A stretch of DNA of 31,266 nt, from the NCBI GenBank assembly GCA_003164375.1, contig PLTE01000329.1, positions 1 through 31,266 of the forward strand, read 5' to 3'. A program made the translations under genes and the position numbers. This document shows, in pieces, positions 24,154 to 31,266 of this stretch (its first letter is position 1; the number at the start of each line of letters is the position of its first letter). Source of the stretch: Hyphomicrobiales bacterium. Its GTDB lineage: Bacteria; Pseudomonadota; Alphaproteobacteria; Rhizobiales; Xanthobacteraceae. The notes under the pieces are model-generated. The model did not search any database. It saw only the letters and a list, made by a program, of their open reading frames with translations, and had not been told where the DNA came from.

Positions 24154-25842
24154 CTAAACCGGCACATCGGCCAAAGATCGCAGAGCATAAAACTCGACCG
24201 GCTCCCGGCGCCCCTTCACAGGCGCCTGATGCAGCTTTTGGCCTTGCAGCGCAAGGCCGGCAGCCTCGGCAGCCTGGCGCGAGACGATGACGGCACAGTC
24301 ATAGTCTTTGGTCAGGCTTTCCAGCCGCGCGCAGGTGTTCACCGTGTCGCCGATGGCGGTGATGATTTGCGAGCGTGGCGGTCCCATCGCGCCGACGATC
24401 GCCTCGCTGAAATGAATGCCGATCCCGATCCGTAACGGTTCGCGCAAATCGCCGCGCAGCTGATAGTTCAGTTGCTCGAGCCGTTGCAACATGGCGCGGG
24501 CGCCGCGCAGGGCGTCGGCTGGCCCGGTTGCCGGATCGGTGGCGTAAAGGCCGTAAAGCGCCATCAGCCCGTCGCCGGTGAATTGCGAATAATGTCCGTT
24601 GGTGTCGGCGAGCGCCCGCGTCATCTCGAAAAAGAATTGGTTGAGAATGAACAGCACGTCATAGGGCAGTCTCGCCTCGCCCAGAGATGTCGAGCCGCGC
24701 ATATCGACGAACACGATGGTAATCAGGCGCTCGCTGCCTTCGAGGCCGCCTCGGACCGTGCCGTCGGCCGCACCGGCATCGGCGGCAAGCAACGGCATCA
24801 CCGAGATATCGGCGCTCGGCCGGATTTGACAGGCGAGCCGCATGCCGGGCGAGGCGCCGATGCGGGCAAGCGCCTTGGCTTCCGACCCGGTCGGTTCAGA
24901 AAGCCGATCGAGGCCTTGGGTCACCAAAATCCGGCAGGTGGTGCAGCGCCCCCTGCCGCCGCACACCGCCGCGTGAGCGATGCCGTTGGCGCGCAACGTC
25001 TCCAACACGGTCGCACCGGGCCGGATCGGCAGACGACGTCCATTGGCGTGGGCGAGCATCGGCGGCCGCCGCCGTCGATACCGCCAATTGCGGATGCCGC
25101 GGCCGGCGAACGGCAATAGCGACAAACCGAAGCAGAGACCCCAGCCGACATAGGCCATCCGGTTTATTTCGGCGATCGTCTGTTCGGTCAGATTGGAATC
25201 TTCGAGCGACGATTTCACAAAATCCGGATCTTTAGCCTCACGCAGAACCTGATTGCCGCCGGTGATATAGCCGGCGAGCGCCAAGGTCGGCAGGATCAGC
25301 CCGAAGCTCAAAAATAACGGACGCCACGGCGGATACCAACGCTTGGTACGCAGCCAATAATGCATGCCGACGCAGGCATGGGTCCACACCGTGATCACGG
25401 CGATCACTTGCACGACGCCGAGCCACGGCGAAACCAACCACTGCGCGATGAAGATCGTGCTGTAATAAGTCTCGGTGCCGAGAACGCTTTGGGCGATCCG
25501 CGTGCCTACCACGTGCGCCGTCAGCAGCGCCGGGATACATAGGCCGAGCGAAAGCTGCGTCCACTCCCAGCGGCTTAAACGCAGCGAGCGCCGGATATAG
25601 ATCGACCATAAAGCGTTGCTATAATGGACCAGGAACGCAGCGACCAGGAGGCTCGTGCCGGCGAGCGTCCCCCACGGATACATCAGGACTTTGAGCGCCG
25701 ATTCCGCAGCCTCGAACGACACCAGGAGAAAGCTGTGGGCGGTCAGATGGCAGACCACGAAAGTCAGCATCACAAGCGCGCTTGCAAGCCGCAGCCGCCC
25801 GCGCCAGAGCTGCGCGCTCCAGGTCCGATAAGTCCAGTTCAT
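24154..25842 (-). CDS. Membrane-anchored class III adenylate cyclase with [2Fe-2S] ferredoxin domain (CyaC-like)
   Basis: A 562-residue protein of three parts. Residues about 20-250 form roughly six membrane segments with conserved-looking histidines (His32, 36, 73, 110, 155, 161), resembling the succinate-dehydrogenase-cytochrome-like anchor of the S. meliloti quinone-responsive cyclase CyaC. Residues about 262-350 are a plant-type [2Fe-2S] ferredoxin domain with Cys294, Cys300, Cys303 (CGGRGRCTTC) and Cys338. From 370 the cyclase catalytic domain follows, with metal-binding Asp380 (VFVDMRGST) and Asp424 (FTGDGLMALYG) and the IAIGDTVNTCARLE motif region. Output would be cAMP in response to redox state of the quinone pool or the cluster; that is inference from the family. 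It is transcribed toward the FNR-boxed Bug gene, 135 bases away. The ATG at 25842 lacks a strong binding site. Confidence 0.87.
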   Translation of the reverse strand: MNWTYRTWSAQLWRGRLRLASALVMLTFVVCHLTAHSFLLVSFEAAESALKVLMYPWGTLAGTSLLVAAFLVHYSNALWSIYIRRSLRLSRWEWTQLSLGLCIPALLTAHVVGTRIAQSVLGTETYYSTIFIAQWLVSPWLGVVQVIAVITVWTHACVGMHYWLRTKRWYPPWRPLFLSFGLILPTLALAGYITGGNQVLREAKDPDFVKSSLEDSNLTEQTIAEINRMAYVGWGLCFGLSLLPFAGRGIRNWRYRRRRPPMLAHANGRRLPIRPGATVLETLRANGIAHAAVCGGRGRCTTCRILVTQGLDRLSEPTGSEAKALARIGASPGMRLACQIRPSADISVMPLLAADAGAADGTVRGGLEGSERLITIVFVDMRGSTSLGEARLPYDVLFILNQFFFEMTRALADTNGHYSQFTGDGLMALYGLYATDPATGPADALRGARAMLQRLEQLNYQLRGDLREPLRIGIGIHFSEAIVGAMGPPRSQIITAIGDTVNTCARLESLTKDYDCAVIVSRQAAEAAGLALQGQKLHQAPVKGRREPVEFYALRSLADVPV

Positions 25843-26025
25843 GCGCGCTCTACGACCTAGTGAATCAGCGTATTGCGAATGATCGCATCGATCGGCGAAA
25901 AATTCCCGCCGCGACGATTATAGGCGGTTTTCGCCGGATGTGCGCCGCCTCACGATTGCAATTTGTCGCAAGTTTCAGGAGTGTTGCCCAGTATCGGCGC
26001 TGGCACCAAGACGGTCGTCCGCCAA

Positions 26026-27936
26026 TCAAGCCGCCGCGACCTTCGCCCCAGGTTGCTCGGCGAACACCTTGGCGAGTTCACTGGCCGGCACCGGAGGACT
26101 GTAGAAAAATCCCTGCACGTCGGTGCAACCTAGGCTGCGGACGAGATCGAGTTGCTCACGCGTCTCGACGCCTTCCGCGGTCGTCGTCATCCCCAGGCTA
26201 TCGGCGAGCCCGGCGACGGCTTGGACGATAGCGTCCGACTCCGAGTTGTCGCCGAGACCTTTGATGAAACAGCGGTCGATCTTGATCTTGTCGAAGGGAA
26301 AGCTGCGCAGATAGCTCAATGACGAGTAACCGGTCCCGAAATCGTCCATCGAAATCCGGATACCAAGTGAACGAAGCTGATGCAGCGTGTGCAACGTCAC
26401 TTCGCTGTTCTGCATCAGCACCGCTTCGGTGATTTCCAGCTCCAACCGCTGCGGCGGCAATCGCGACGCGGCGAGCGCGCCGAGCACGGTCGGCAGCAAG
26501 TTCTTGCTCGCCAATTGCGTCGGCGACAGATTGACGGCGACGCAAATGTCGCTTGGCCATTGCGCCGCTTCCTGGCAGGCCCAGCGGATGACCCGCTCGC
26601 CGAGCGCCACGATCAGTCCGATCTCCTCGGCGATCGGAATGAATTCGACGGGCGAGACCATGCCGCGTTCGGGATGATGCCAACGCAGCAGCGCCTCGCA
26701 GCAGCGTATGTCGCCTTTACCCAGATTCAACATGGGCTGGTAATAGAGCTCGAACTCATTGTTATCGAACGCCCGGCGCAACGCCAGCTCAAGCGCGCGA
26801 CGCTCCTTCATGCGGGCATCCATGTGCGCTTCAAAGAACCGGTAGACGCCGCGGCCGTCCGCTTTGGCGCCATAGAGCGCCATGTCGGCATTCTTGAGGA
26901 GCTCGTTGGCATCGCTGCCGTCCGTGGGCGCAAGCGCGATGCCGATGCTGGCGTCGATCATGACCAAGTGGCCGTGCAGCTCGTAGGGCGCCCGGAGGGC
27001 TTCGACAATGCGCCGCGCCAGGTGCTCCGCGTCGGTCGCGTTATTGATGCCGGTCTGGATAATGAAAAACTCGTCGCCACCGACACGCGAGATCGTGTCG
27101 GTATCCTTCACGCAGCCGCGCAGCCTTTGCGCCACCGCCCGCAACAGCTCGTCGCCGGTCGGGTGTCCGAGCGAGTCATTGACGTTCTTGAACTGATCGA
27201 GATCAAGATACAGCACGGCGAGCCGCTGGCCGCGCTCCACCTGCGCCAGCGCCTCGTTCAACCGCTCGCGTAGCAAAAGCCGGTTCGGCAAATCGGTCAG
27301 CGCGTCGTGGCGCGCCATGTGGGCGATCTTTATCTCCGCCAGCCGCCGCTCGGTGACGTCCTCGTGGGTCGCCACCCAGCCACCGCCCGGCATCGGCCGG
27401 CGGACGACGGCGATGGTGCGACCATCATCCAGCTCGACGAATTGGGTGATCTGCTGCCCGGCTTTGATCGTGACGCTGATATTGCCGATGAAATGTTCGG
27501 GATCGCCGGAGAAGGTGCCGTTGGCGATCCGGCGATCGATTACGTGGCGTAAGCTGTCGCCTGGTTTGATATTTTCCGCCTCGAGGCGATACATGGCGAT
27601 GAATCGCTGATTGCAGATGACGAGGCGGGCGTCGCCATCGAACATCACCAGGCCTTGGGACATGTGGGAGATGGCGGCGTCGAAACGCAAATTCTGCGCT
27701 TGCAGCTCCGCCTCGCGCGCGCGCAACTCCTTGGTCCGCACGACGACCGTGTGCTCGAGATTGCGCTGAACCGCGTCAAGCTCCTCGATCATCAGCGACA
27801 TCGAGCGATCAGTGCGGCGCCGGTCGCGGTCGATATCTTCATAGGCCGCTACGACGAGACCGCAAAGCTTGTCGAGATCAACCCATCCGGCCTCGTCAGT
27901 TGCCTTGACGAGCTGTTGCGCAAGAAGCTTGTGCAC
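26026..27936 (-). CDS. PAS-GGDEF-EAL c-di-GMP turnover protein
   Basis: A 636-residue cytoplasmic protein. After an N-terminal helical region and a coiled coil (about residues 35-85, ELDAVQRNLEHT) comes a PAS-like sensor (about 85-200, SQGLVMFDGDARLVICNQRF), then a diguanylate cyclase domain with intact GGDEF (RVGGDEFFI, 286-290) and an EAL phosphodiesterase domain with EALLRW, DDFGTGYSS, KIDRCFIKGL and AEGVE, all catalytic signatures present. The allosteric I-site position reads KDTD rather than RxxD, so product inhibition may be weak. Both activities may occur. The GTG at 27936 with GGAGAGG upstream is preferred over TTG at 27954. It lies 30 bases after the FIST gene and is probably co-transcribed. 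The stretch 25843-26025 after it holds no gene. Confidence 0.92.
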   Translation of the reverse strand: MHKLLAQQLVKATDEAGWVDLDKLCGLVVAAYEDIDRDRRRTDRSMSLMIEELDAVQRNLEHTVVVRTKELRAREAELQAQNLRFDAAISHMSQGLVMFDGDARLVICNQRFIAMYRLEAENIKPGDSLRHVIDRRIANGTFSGDPEHFIGNISVTIKAGQQITQFVELDDGRTIAVVRRPMPGGGWVATHEDVTERRLAEIKIAHMARHDALTDLPNRLLLRERLNEALAQVERGQRLAVLYLDLDQFKNVNDSLGHPTGDELLRAVAQRLRGCVKDTDTISRVGGDEFFIIQTGINNATDAEHLARRIVEALRAPYELHGHLVMIDASIGIALAPTDGSDANELLKNADMALYGAKADGRGVYRFFEAHMDARMKERRALELALRRAFDNNEFELYYQPMLNLGKGDIRCCEALLRWHHPERGMVSPVEFIPIAEEIGLIVALGERVIRWACQEAAQWPSDICVAVNLSPTQLASKNLLPTVLGALAASRLPPQRLELEITEAVLMQNSEVTLHTLHQLRSLGIRISMDDFGTGYSSLSYLRSFPFDKIKIDRCFIKGLGDNSESDAIVQAVAGLADSLGMTTTAEGVETREQLDLVRSLGCTDVQGFFYSPPVPASELAKVFAEQPGAKVAAA

Positions 27937-27966
27937 GACGGTGACCTCTCCCAAGCGGAACCGGCC

Positions 27967-29130
27967 TTAAGCCACCTCGGCCAAAGTGGTGACCGTCATC
28001 GTCTGATTATGCAGCTCGCAATGACCTGACCTGGCATGCGGCGAAATCTCGCCGTACGAGTAAAAGCCGAGCCGTAACGCACCGGAACCCAGTTCGGCTC
28101 CCGCCGCTTCAACTTCCTCGCTGGTGCGCTGGCCCATCAGTAATCGGCGGCCGATGCAGCTGACGAGAATCGAGAGGCGTTGATCGCTGTCTCGTACGCC
28201 GGGACTTTGCGCGGCCATCCCGCTGCGGGCCTGGCGCGCCGCGTCCGCAGCGCCAGCCGACAGACGATCCAGATTTCCGCGCATCAACTGCGCCGTCCAG
28301 CCTTGCGGAACGTCGCCGGCAAATGTCATTGACCGGGTGCCGCGATCGATCGCCAGAACAGTGCGCACGACCGCGGAATCGGGACACTGCACGTCGTAAA
28401 CTTGGATCGGAAACAACAACGCGGAACTCGGCAAGCCCTTGGACTCGTCGGGGCCGAGATAACGCTCGTAGAGATCGAGGGCCGGTTCGCCATCGAGTTC
28501 GAACAGGACATTGCCGACCGATCGCGTCACCTGGCGGCGCGGCCCGAACAGATCCCAACCGCCGGCGCAGCCATGGCCGACCCGTATGGCCTGGCCGTAG
28601 AAACCCACTCCGGCGACGGTGCGGGTGCGTGGCGCACAGTCGGCGCCGACCAAGGTTTCCTTGAATGCGGCGCCGTCGCCGGCCAGCCCCCCGGTCAATG
28701 GGATATCCGCACCGATGACGCCGCTGAGCCCCGCCACCAGTTCGCTACCGTTAACGTTCAAGCCGTCGGACAGCACGAACACGCCCGCCAGATCGTCCGA
28801 CCGCAGCGCGCGGCCGATCGCCTCGCCGCAGCTTCTCGACTGGTGCGAATCGGTGATGTCCTCCCGACACAGCTGCAACCGGGTCGCATCGAAGCTCAAC
28901 GCCGCGGCGACGATTTCGTCATCGCTGACGTCGTCATTGTTGATCTGTCCGCCGGTGCTGCAACCGAGGATGTGCGCTGCCGGGAACATGGCGCGCAGCT
29001 CCTCATAGCGCGCGCCTGACGCCAGCGCTTCGCGTCCGCCGAAATAGAGCACGAGCGAGCTTGCGCGCGGTTCCGCCTTCGCCACCGACCAGCCAGATCG
29101 ATCGTTCCAGACGATGTGCTGAACGCGCAT
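27967..29130 (-). CDS. FIST-domain sensor protein (FIST_N and FIST_C)
   Basis: A 387-residue protein with the two FIST domains, the N-terminal one with the ILGCSTGGQI signature and VFVLSDGLNVNGSELV, and the C-terminal one carrying ALDLYERYLG and GFYSYGEISPHARSGHCELHNQTM, which is the almost invariant family ending. FIST (F-box and intracellular signal transduction) domains are thought to bind small ligands such as amino acids and are commonly placed next to cyclase or histidine kinase genes, as here beside the GGDEF-EAL protein, which it presumably informs. The ATG at 29130 starts at MRVQHIVW; a TTG at 29169 is in frame but poorly supported. No membrane segment or signal peptide is seen. The 174-base gap to parC holds no recognised site. 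Confidence 0.92.
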   Translation of the reverse strand: MRVQHIVWNDRSGWSVAKAEPRASSLVLYFGGREALASGARYEELRAMFPAAHILGCSTGGQINNDDVSDDEIVAAALSFDATRLQLCREDITDSHQSRSCGEAIGRALRSDDLAGVFVLSDGLNVNGSELVAGLSGVIGADIPLTGGLAGDGAAFKETLVGADCAPRTRTVAGVGFYGQAIRVGHGCAGGWDLFGPRRQVTRSVGNVLFELDGEPALDLYERYLGPDESKGLPSSALLFPIQVYDVQCPDSAVVRTVLAIDRGTRSMTFAGDVPQGWTAQLMRGNLDRLSAGAADAARQARSGMAAQSPGVRDSDQRLSILVSCIGRRLLMGQRTSEEVEAAGAELGSGALRLGFYSYGEISPHARSGHCELHNQTMTVTTLAEVA

Positions 29131-29304
29131 TTGGTTGAAATTGCTCCGCCCGCGGAAACTTCGATTCAATTCGGCGGTAGCATATGGTGGTGGCGGTTGA
29201 ATATTTGGTTATGTGAAATGCCGTTGTATTGGAGTCGGCCGCGTTTTCGCGAATAAGATTGACGCTTCGCTAACATGCACGCGTCGTTTGTTCCTATCGA
29301 TCGG

Positions 29305-31266
29305 CTACACGCGGTCCGTGTCATGTCCGCTCGCCGCGAGGCCGGACGTATTATCGAATCTATTGGTCTTGGGAAAACCCTTCGGCGCCAGACGGCCGGC
29401 GTCGGCGCGGTTGCCGCGCCAGTCGGCCAGCTCCTTGAGCGATAGGTTGAAGACACGGCCGGCGCTATCGGTCCAGCTCAAGCCGTCGGCCGCCTTGAAC
29501 GTCGCGATGTCGCTGAGCCCGCCATCCTTATGACGCTGCAGGCGCACGCCGCGGCCGCGTGTCATTTCCGGCACCTGATCGAGTGAAAAGATCACCAGCT
29601 TGCGGTTATCGCCGATCACCGCCACCAGGTCACCATCGAGCGGCGCGATCGCGCATGCTGCATCGGGCAGCTTGACGTTGAGCACCTGCTTGCCTTTGCG
29701 CGTATTGCCGAGGCACTCGTCCTCGGGCACGACGAAACCCCTGCCTTCTTTGCTCGCCACGATGAGCTTGCGGCCGCCCTGATAGCGAAACACCGCCACG
29801 ACGTCGGCGTCCTGTTCGAGCTCGATCAGAAGCCTGATCGGCTCGCCGTGGCCGCGCCCACCCGGCAGCTTTGCCGCTTCGACAGTGTAGAAGCGGCCGT
29901 TGGTGGCGAAAATCAGAAGCTTCGAAGTGGTCTCGGCGAAGAACGCAAGCTTTAAACCATCGTCGGTCTTGAACGCCAATCCCGAAAGGTCGGCAACCTG
30001 GCCGCGCAGCGCGCGAATCCAGCCCTTTTCGGAGACCACGACGGTGATCGGTTCGCGCTCGACCAGCGCCTCCTCGATCGCGGCCTCGTCATGCGCCGGC
30101 GCCGTCGCGAAGCCAGTGCGGCGCTTGCCAAGCGGCGTCTTCGGCCCGAACGCGTCGCGGACTTCGCGGATCTGTTGCGCGATCGTCTTCCATTGCTGTT
30201 TCTCGGAGCGCAGCAGTTCTTCGATCGATTGCTTCTCGGCGCGTAAATCCTTGTCCTCCTGGCGGATTTCCATCTCTTCGAGCCGACGCAGATTGCGCAG
30301 CCGCATATTGAGGATGGCGTCGGCCTGAACTTCGGTGAGCTTGAAGGTCTTGATCAGGACCGGTTTCGGCTCGTCCTCCTTACGGATGATTTTTATGACC
30401 TTGTCGAGGTTGAGATAGGCGATGAGAAAGCCGCCCAGCATTTCGAGCCGATGCTCGATCTGAGCCAGGCGATAGCGCGAGCGGCGCAGCAGCACTTCGC
30501 GGCGGTGGGTGAGCCATTCGCCGATCGCCTCGGCAAGCCCAACGACCTTCGGGATGCGGCCGCGCACCAGCACATTCATGTTGAGCGGGACGCGACTTTC
30601 CAGCTCTGTGAGCTTGAACAGGCTTTCCATCAACAGCGCCGGATCGACTGTGCGCGAGCGCGGCTCGAACACGATGCGCACGTCCTCAGCGGACTCGTCA
30701 CGCATGTCGGCAAGAAGCGGCAGCTTCTTCTCGTTGATCAATTCGGCGATGCGCTCGATCAGGCGCATTTTTTGCACCTGCCAGGGGATTTCCGTGACGA
30801 TCACCTGATAGGTGCCGCGCCCGGTGTCCTCGGTCTGCCAGCGTGCGCGCAAGCGGAACGAGCCGCGGCCGGTCGCATAGGCTTCCGCAATGGTCTCGGG
30901 CGGATCGACGACCAGTCCGCCGGTCGGGAAATCCGGCCCCGGCACATATTTGAGCAGCGTCTTGGTTCGCGCGTTGGGCTGCTCGATGAGATGCAGCGCC
31001 GCGTCGCACAATTCAGCGACGTTATGCGGCGGAATGGCCGTCGCCATGCCGACGGCGATGCCTTGCGAGCCGTTGGCGAGGAGATTGGGGAAAGCCGCCG
31101 GCAGGACGACCGGTTCCTGCGACACGCCGTCGTAATTCGGCCGAAAGTCCACGGCGTCTTCATCGATGCCGTCGAGCAAAAGCCGCGCGACTTCGGTCAA
31201 GCGCGCTTCGGTATAGCGGTAGGCCGCGGCATTATCGCCGTCGATATTGCCGAAATTGCCCTGGCC
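29305..31266 (-). CDS. parC: DNA topoisomerase IV subunit A (partial, 5' end beyond the right edge)
   Basis: The frame is open to the right edge and ends at 29305, giving 653 residues that lack roughly the first 100. It reads [22 protein letters not shown], where the Tyr encoded at 31213-31215 is the DNA-cleaving catalytic tyrosine. [16 protein letters not shown] and the coiled-coil of [11 protein letters not shown] belong to the breakage-reunion domain; the C-terminal domain shows only weak beta-pinwheel repeats, and there is no GyrA box (QRRGGKG), which supports ParC over GyrA. Topoisomerase IV, with ParE, unlinks daughter chromosomes. A TTG at 31200 is not the start; the frame continues. 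The FIST gene follows downstream on the same strand. Confidence 0.95.
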   Translation of the reverse strand, partial: GQGNFGNIDGDNAAAYRYTEARLTEVARLLLDGIDEDAVDFRPNYDGVSQEPVVLPAAFPNLLANGSQGIAVGMATAIPPHNVAELCDAALHLIEQPNARTKTLLKYVPGPDFPTGGLVVDPPETIAEAYATGRGSFRLRARWQTEDTGRGTYQVIVTEIPWQVQKMRLIERIAELINEKKLPLLADMRDESAEDVRIVFEPRSRTVDPALLMESLFKLTELESRVPLNMNVLVRGRIPKVVGLAEAIGEWLTHRREVLLRRSRYRLAQIEHRLEMLGGFLIAYLNLDKVIKIIRKEDEPKPVLIKTFKLTEVQADAILNMRLRNLRRLEEMEIRQEDKDLRAEKQSIEELLRSEKQQWKTIAQQIREVRDAFGPKTPLGKRRTGFATAPAHDEAAIEEALVEREPITVVVSEKGWIRALRGQVADLSGLAFKTDDGLKLAFFAETTSKLLIFATNGRFYTVEAAKLPGGRGHGEPIRLLIELEQDADVVAVFRYQGGRKLIVASKEGRGFVVPEDECLGNTRKGKQVLNVKLPDAACAIAPLDGDLVAVIGDNRKLVIFSLDQVPEMTRGRGVRLQRHKDGGLSDIATFKAADGLSWTDSAGRVFNLSLKELADWRGNRADAGRLAPKGFPKTNRFDNTSGLAASGHDTDRV

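Noticed and set aside
29305..31200. Complete parC or gyrA starting at the TTG at 31200
   Set aside because: The frame stays open to 31266 with the conserved [11 protein letters not shown] stretch, so the start is beyond the edge; no GyrA box is seen in the C-terminal part.

Overview
The window reads as high-GC chromosomal DNA of an alphaproteobacterium, most likely Hyphomicrobiales (Bradyrhizobium/Xanthobacteraceae-like). The reasons are the gene families (an HemB with Asp in place of the zinc-binding Cys, Bpt-type leucyltransferase, the DUF6163-like membrane protein, a Bug-type binding protein, a CyaC-like cyclase), ATGA-overlapping ABC genes, and FixK/FNR-type palindromes. The genus assignment is inference from family recall, not from a search.

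Layout. 1-0.5 kb: the tail of an unknown gene and a VOC-fold protein. 0.6-2.0 kb (minus): an NCS2 nucleobase permease. 2.2-6.8 kb (minus): a complete HAAT/Liv-type ABC importer, livK - fused livHM - livG - livF. 6.9-12.2 kb: mostly housekeeping genes, namely a DUF6163-like protein, hemB, a membrane-anchored Pro/Ala-rich protein, threonine ammonia-lyase, an RDD membrane protein and bpt. 12.3-14.2 kb: a secreted repeat protein, an MFS transporter and a 53-aa protein. 14.3-22.1 kb (plus): a five-gene redox operon, with NfnA-like and NfnB-like flavoproteins, 2-oxoacid:ferredoxin oxidoreductase gamma-alpha and beta subunits, and a 743-aa protein with a degenerate PFOR-like TPP domain and a one-cluster ferredoxin tail. 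22.1-24.0 kb (minus): a Bug-type binding protein followed by a crotonase that resembles 6-oxocamphor hydrolase. 24.2-29.1 kb (minus): signalling genes, namely a membrane [2Fe-2S] adenylate cyclase, a PAS-GGDEF-EAL protein and a FIST sensor. 29.3 kb to the right edge (minus): the 3' two thirds or more of parC.

The most notable part is 14.2-24.1 kb. Two operons converge with 21 bp between their stop codons, and each has a perfect TTGAT-N4-ATCAA FNR/FixK palindrome about 60-80 bp before its first gene. About 0.03 such sites are expected by chance in 31 kb. I infer an oxygen-responsive module. The KorAB-like enzyme, the NfnAB-like pair and the 743-aa ferredoxin-bearing protein would exchange electrons between a 2-oxoacid, ferredoxin and NAD(P)H, while the Bug/crotonase operon would bind and hydrolytically cleave a carbon substrate, possibly a cyclic beta-diketone or related compound. 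The cAMP and c-di-GMP genes beside it include a cyclase whose membrane anchor looks like a quinone/heme redox sensor, but no link to the operons is shown by sequence. The substrate and the electron acceptor of the module cannot be told from this window.
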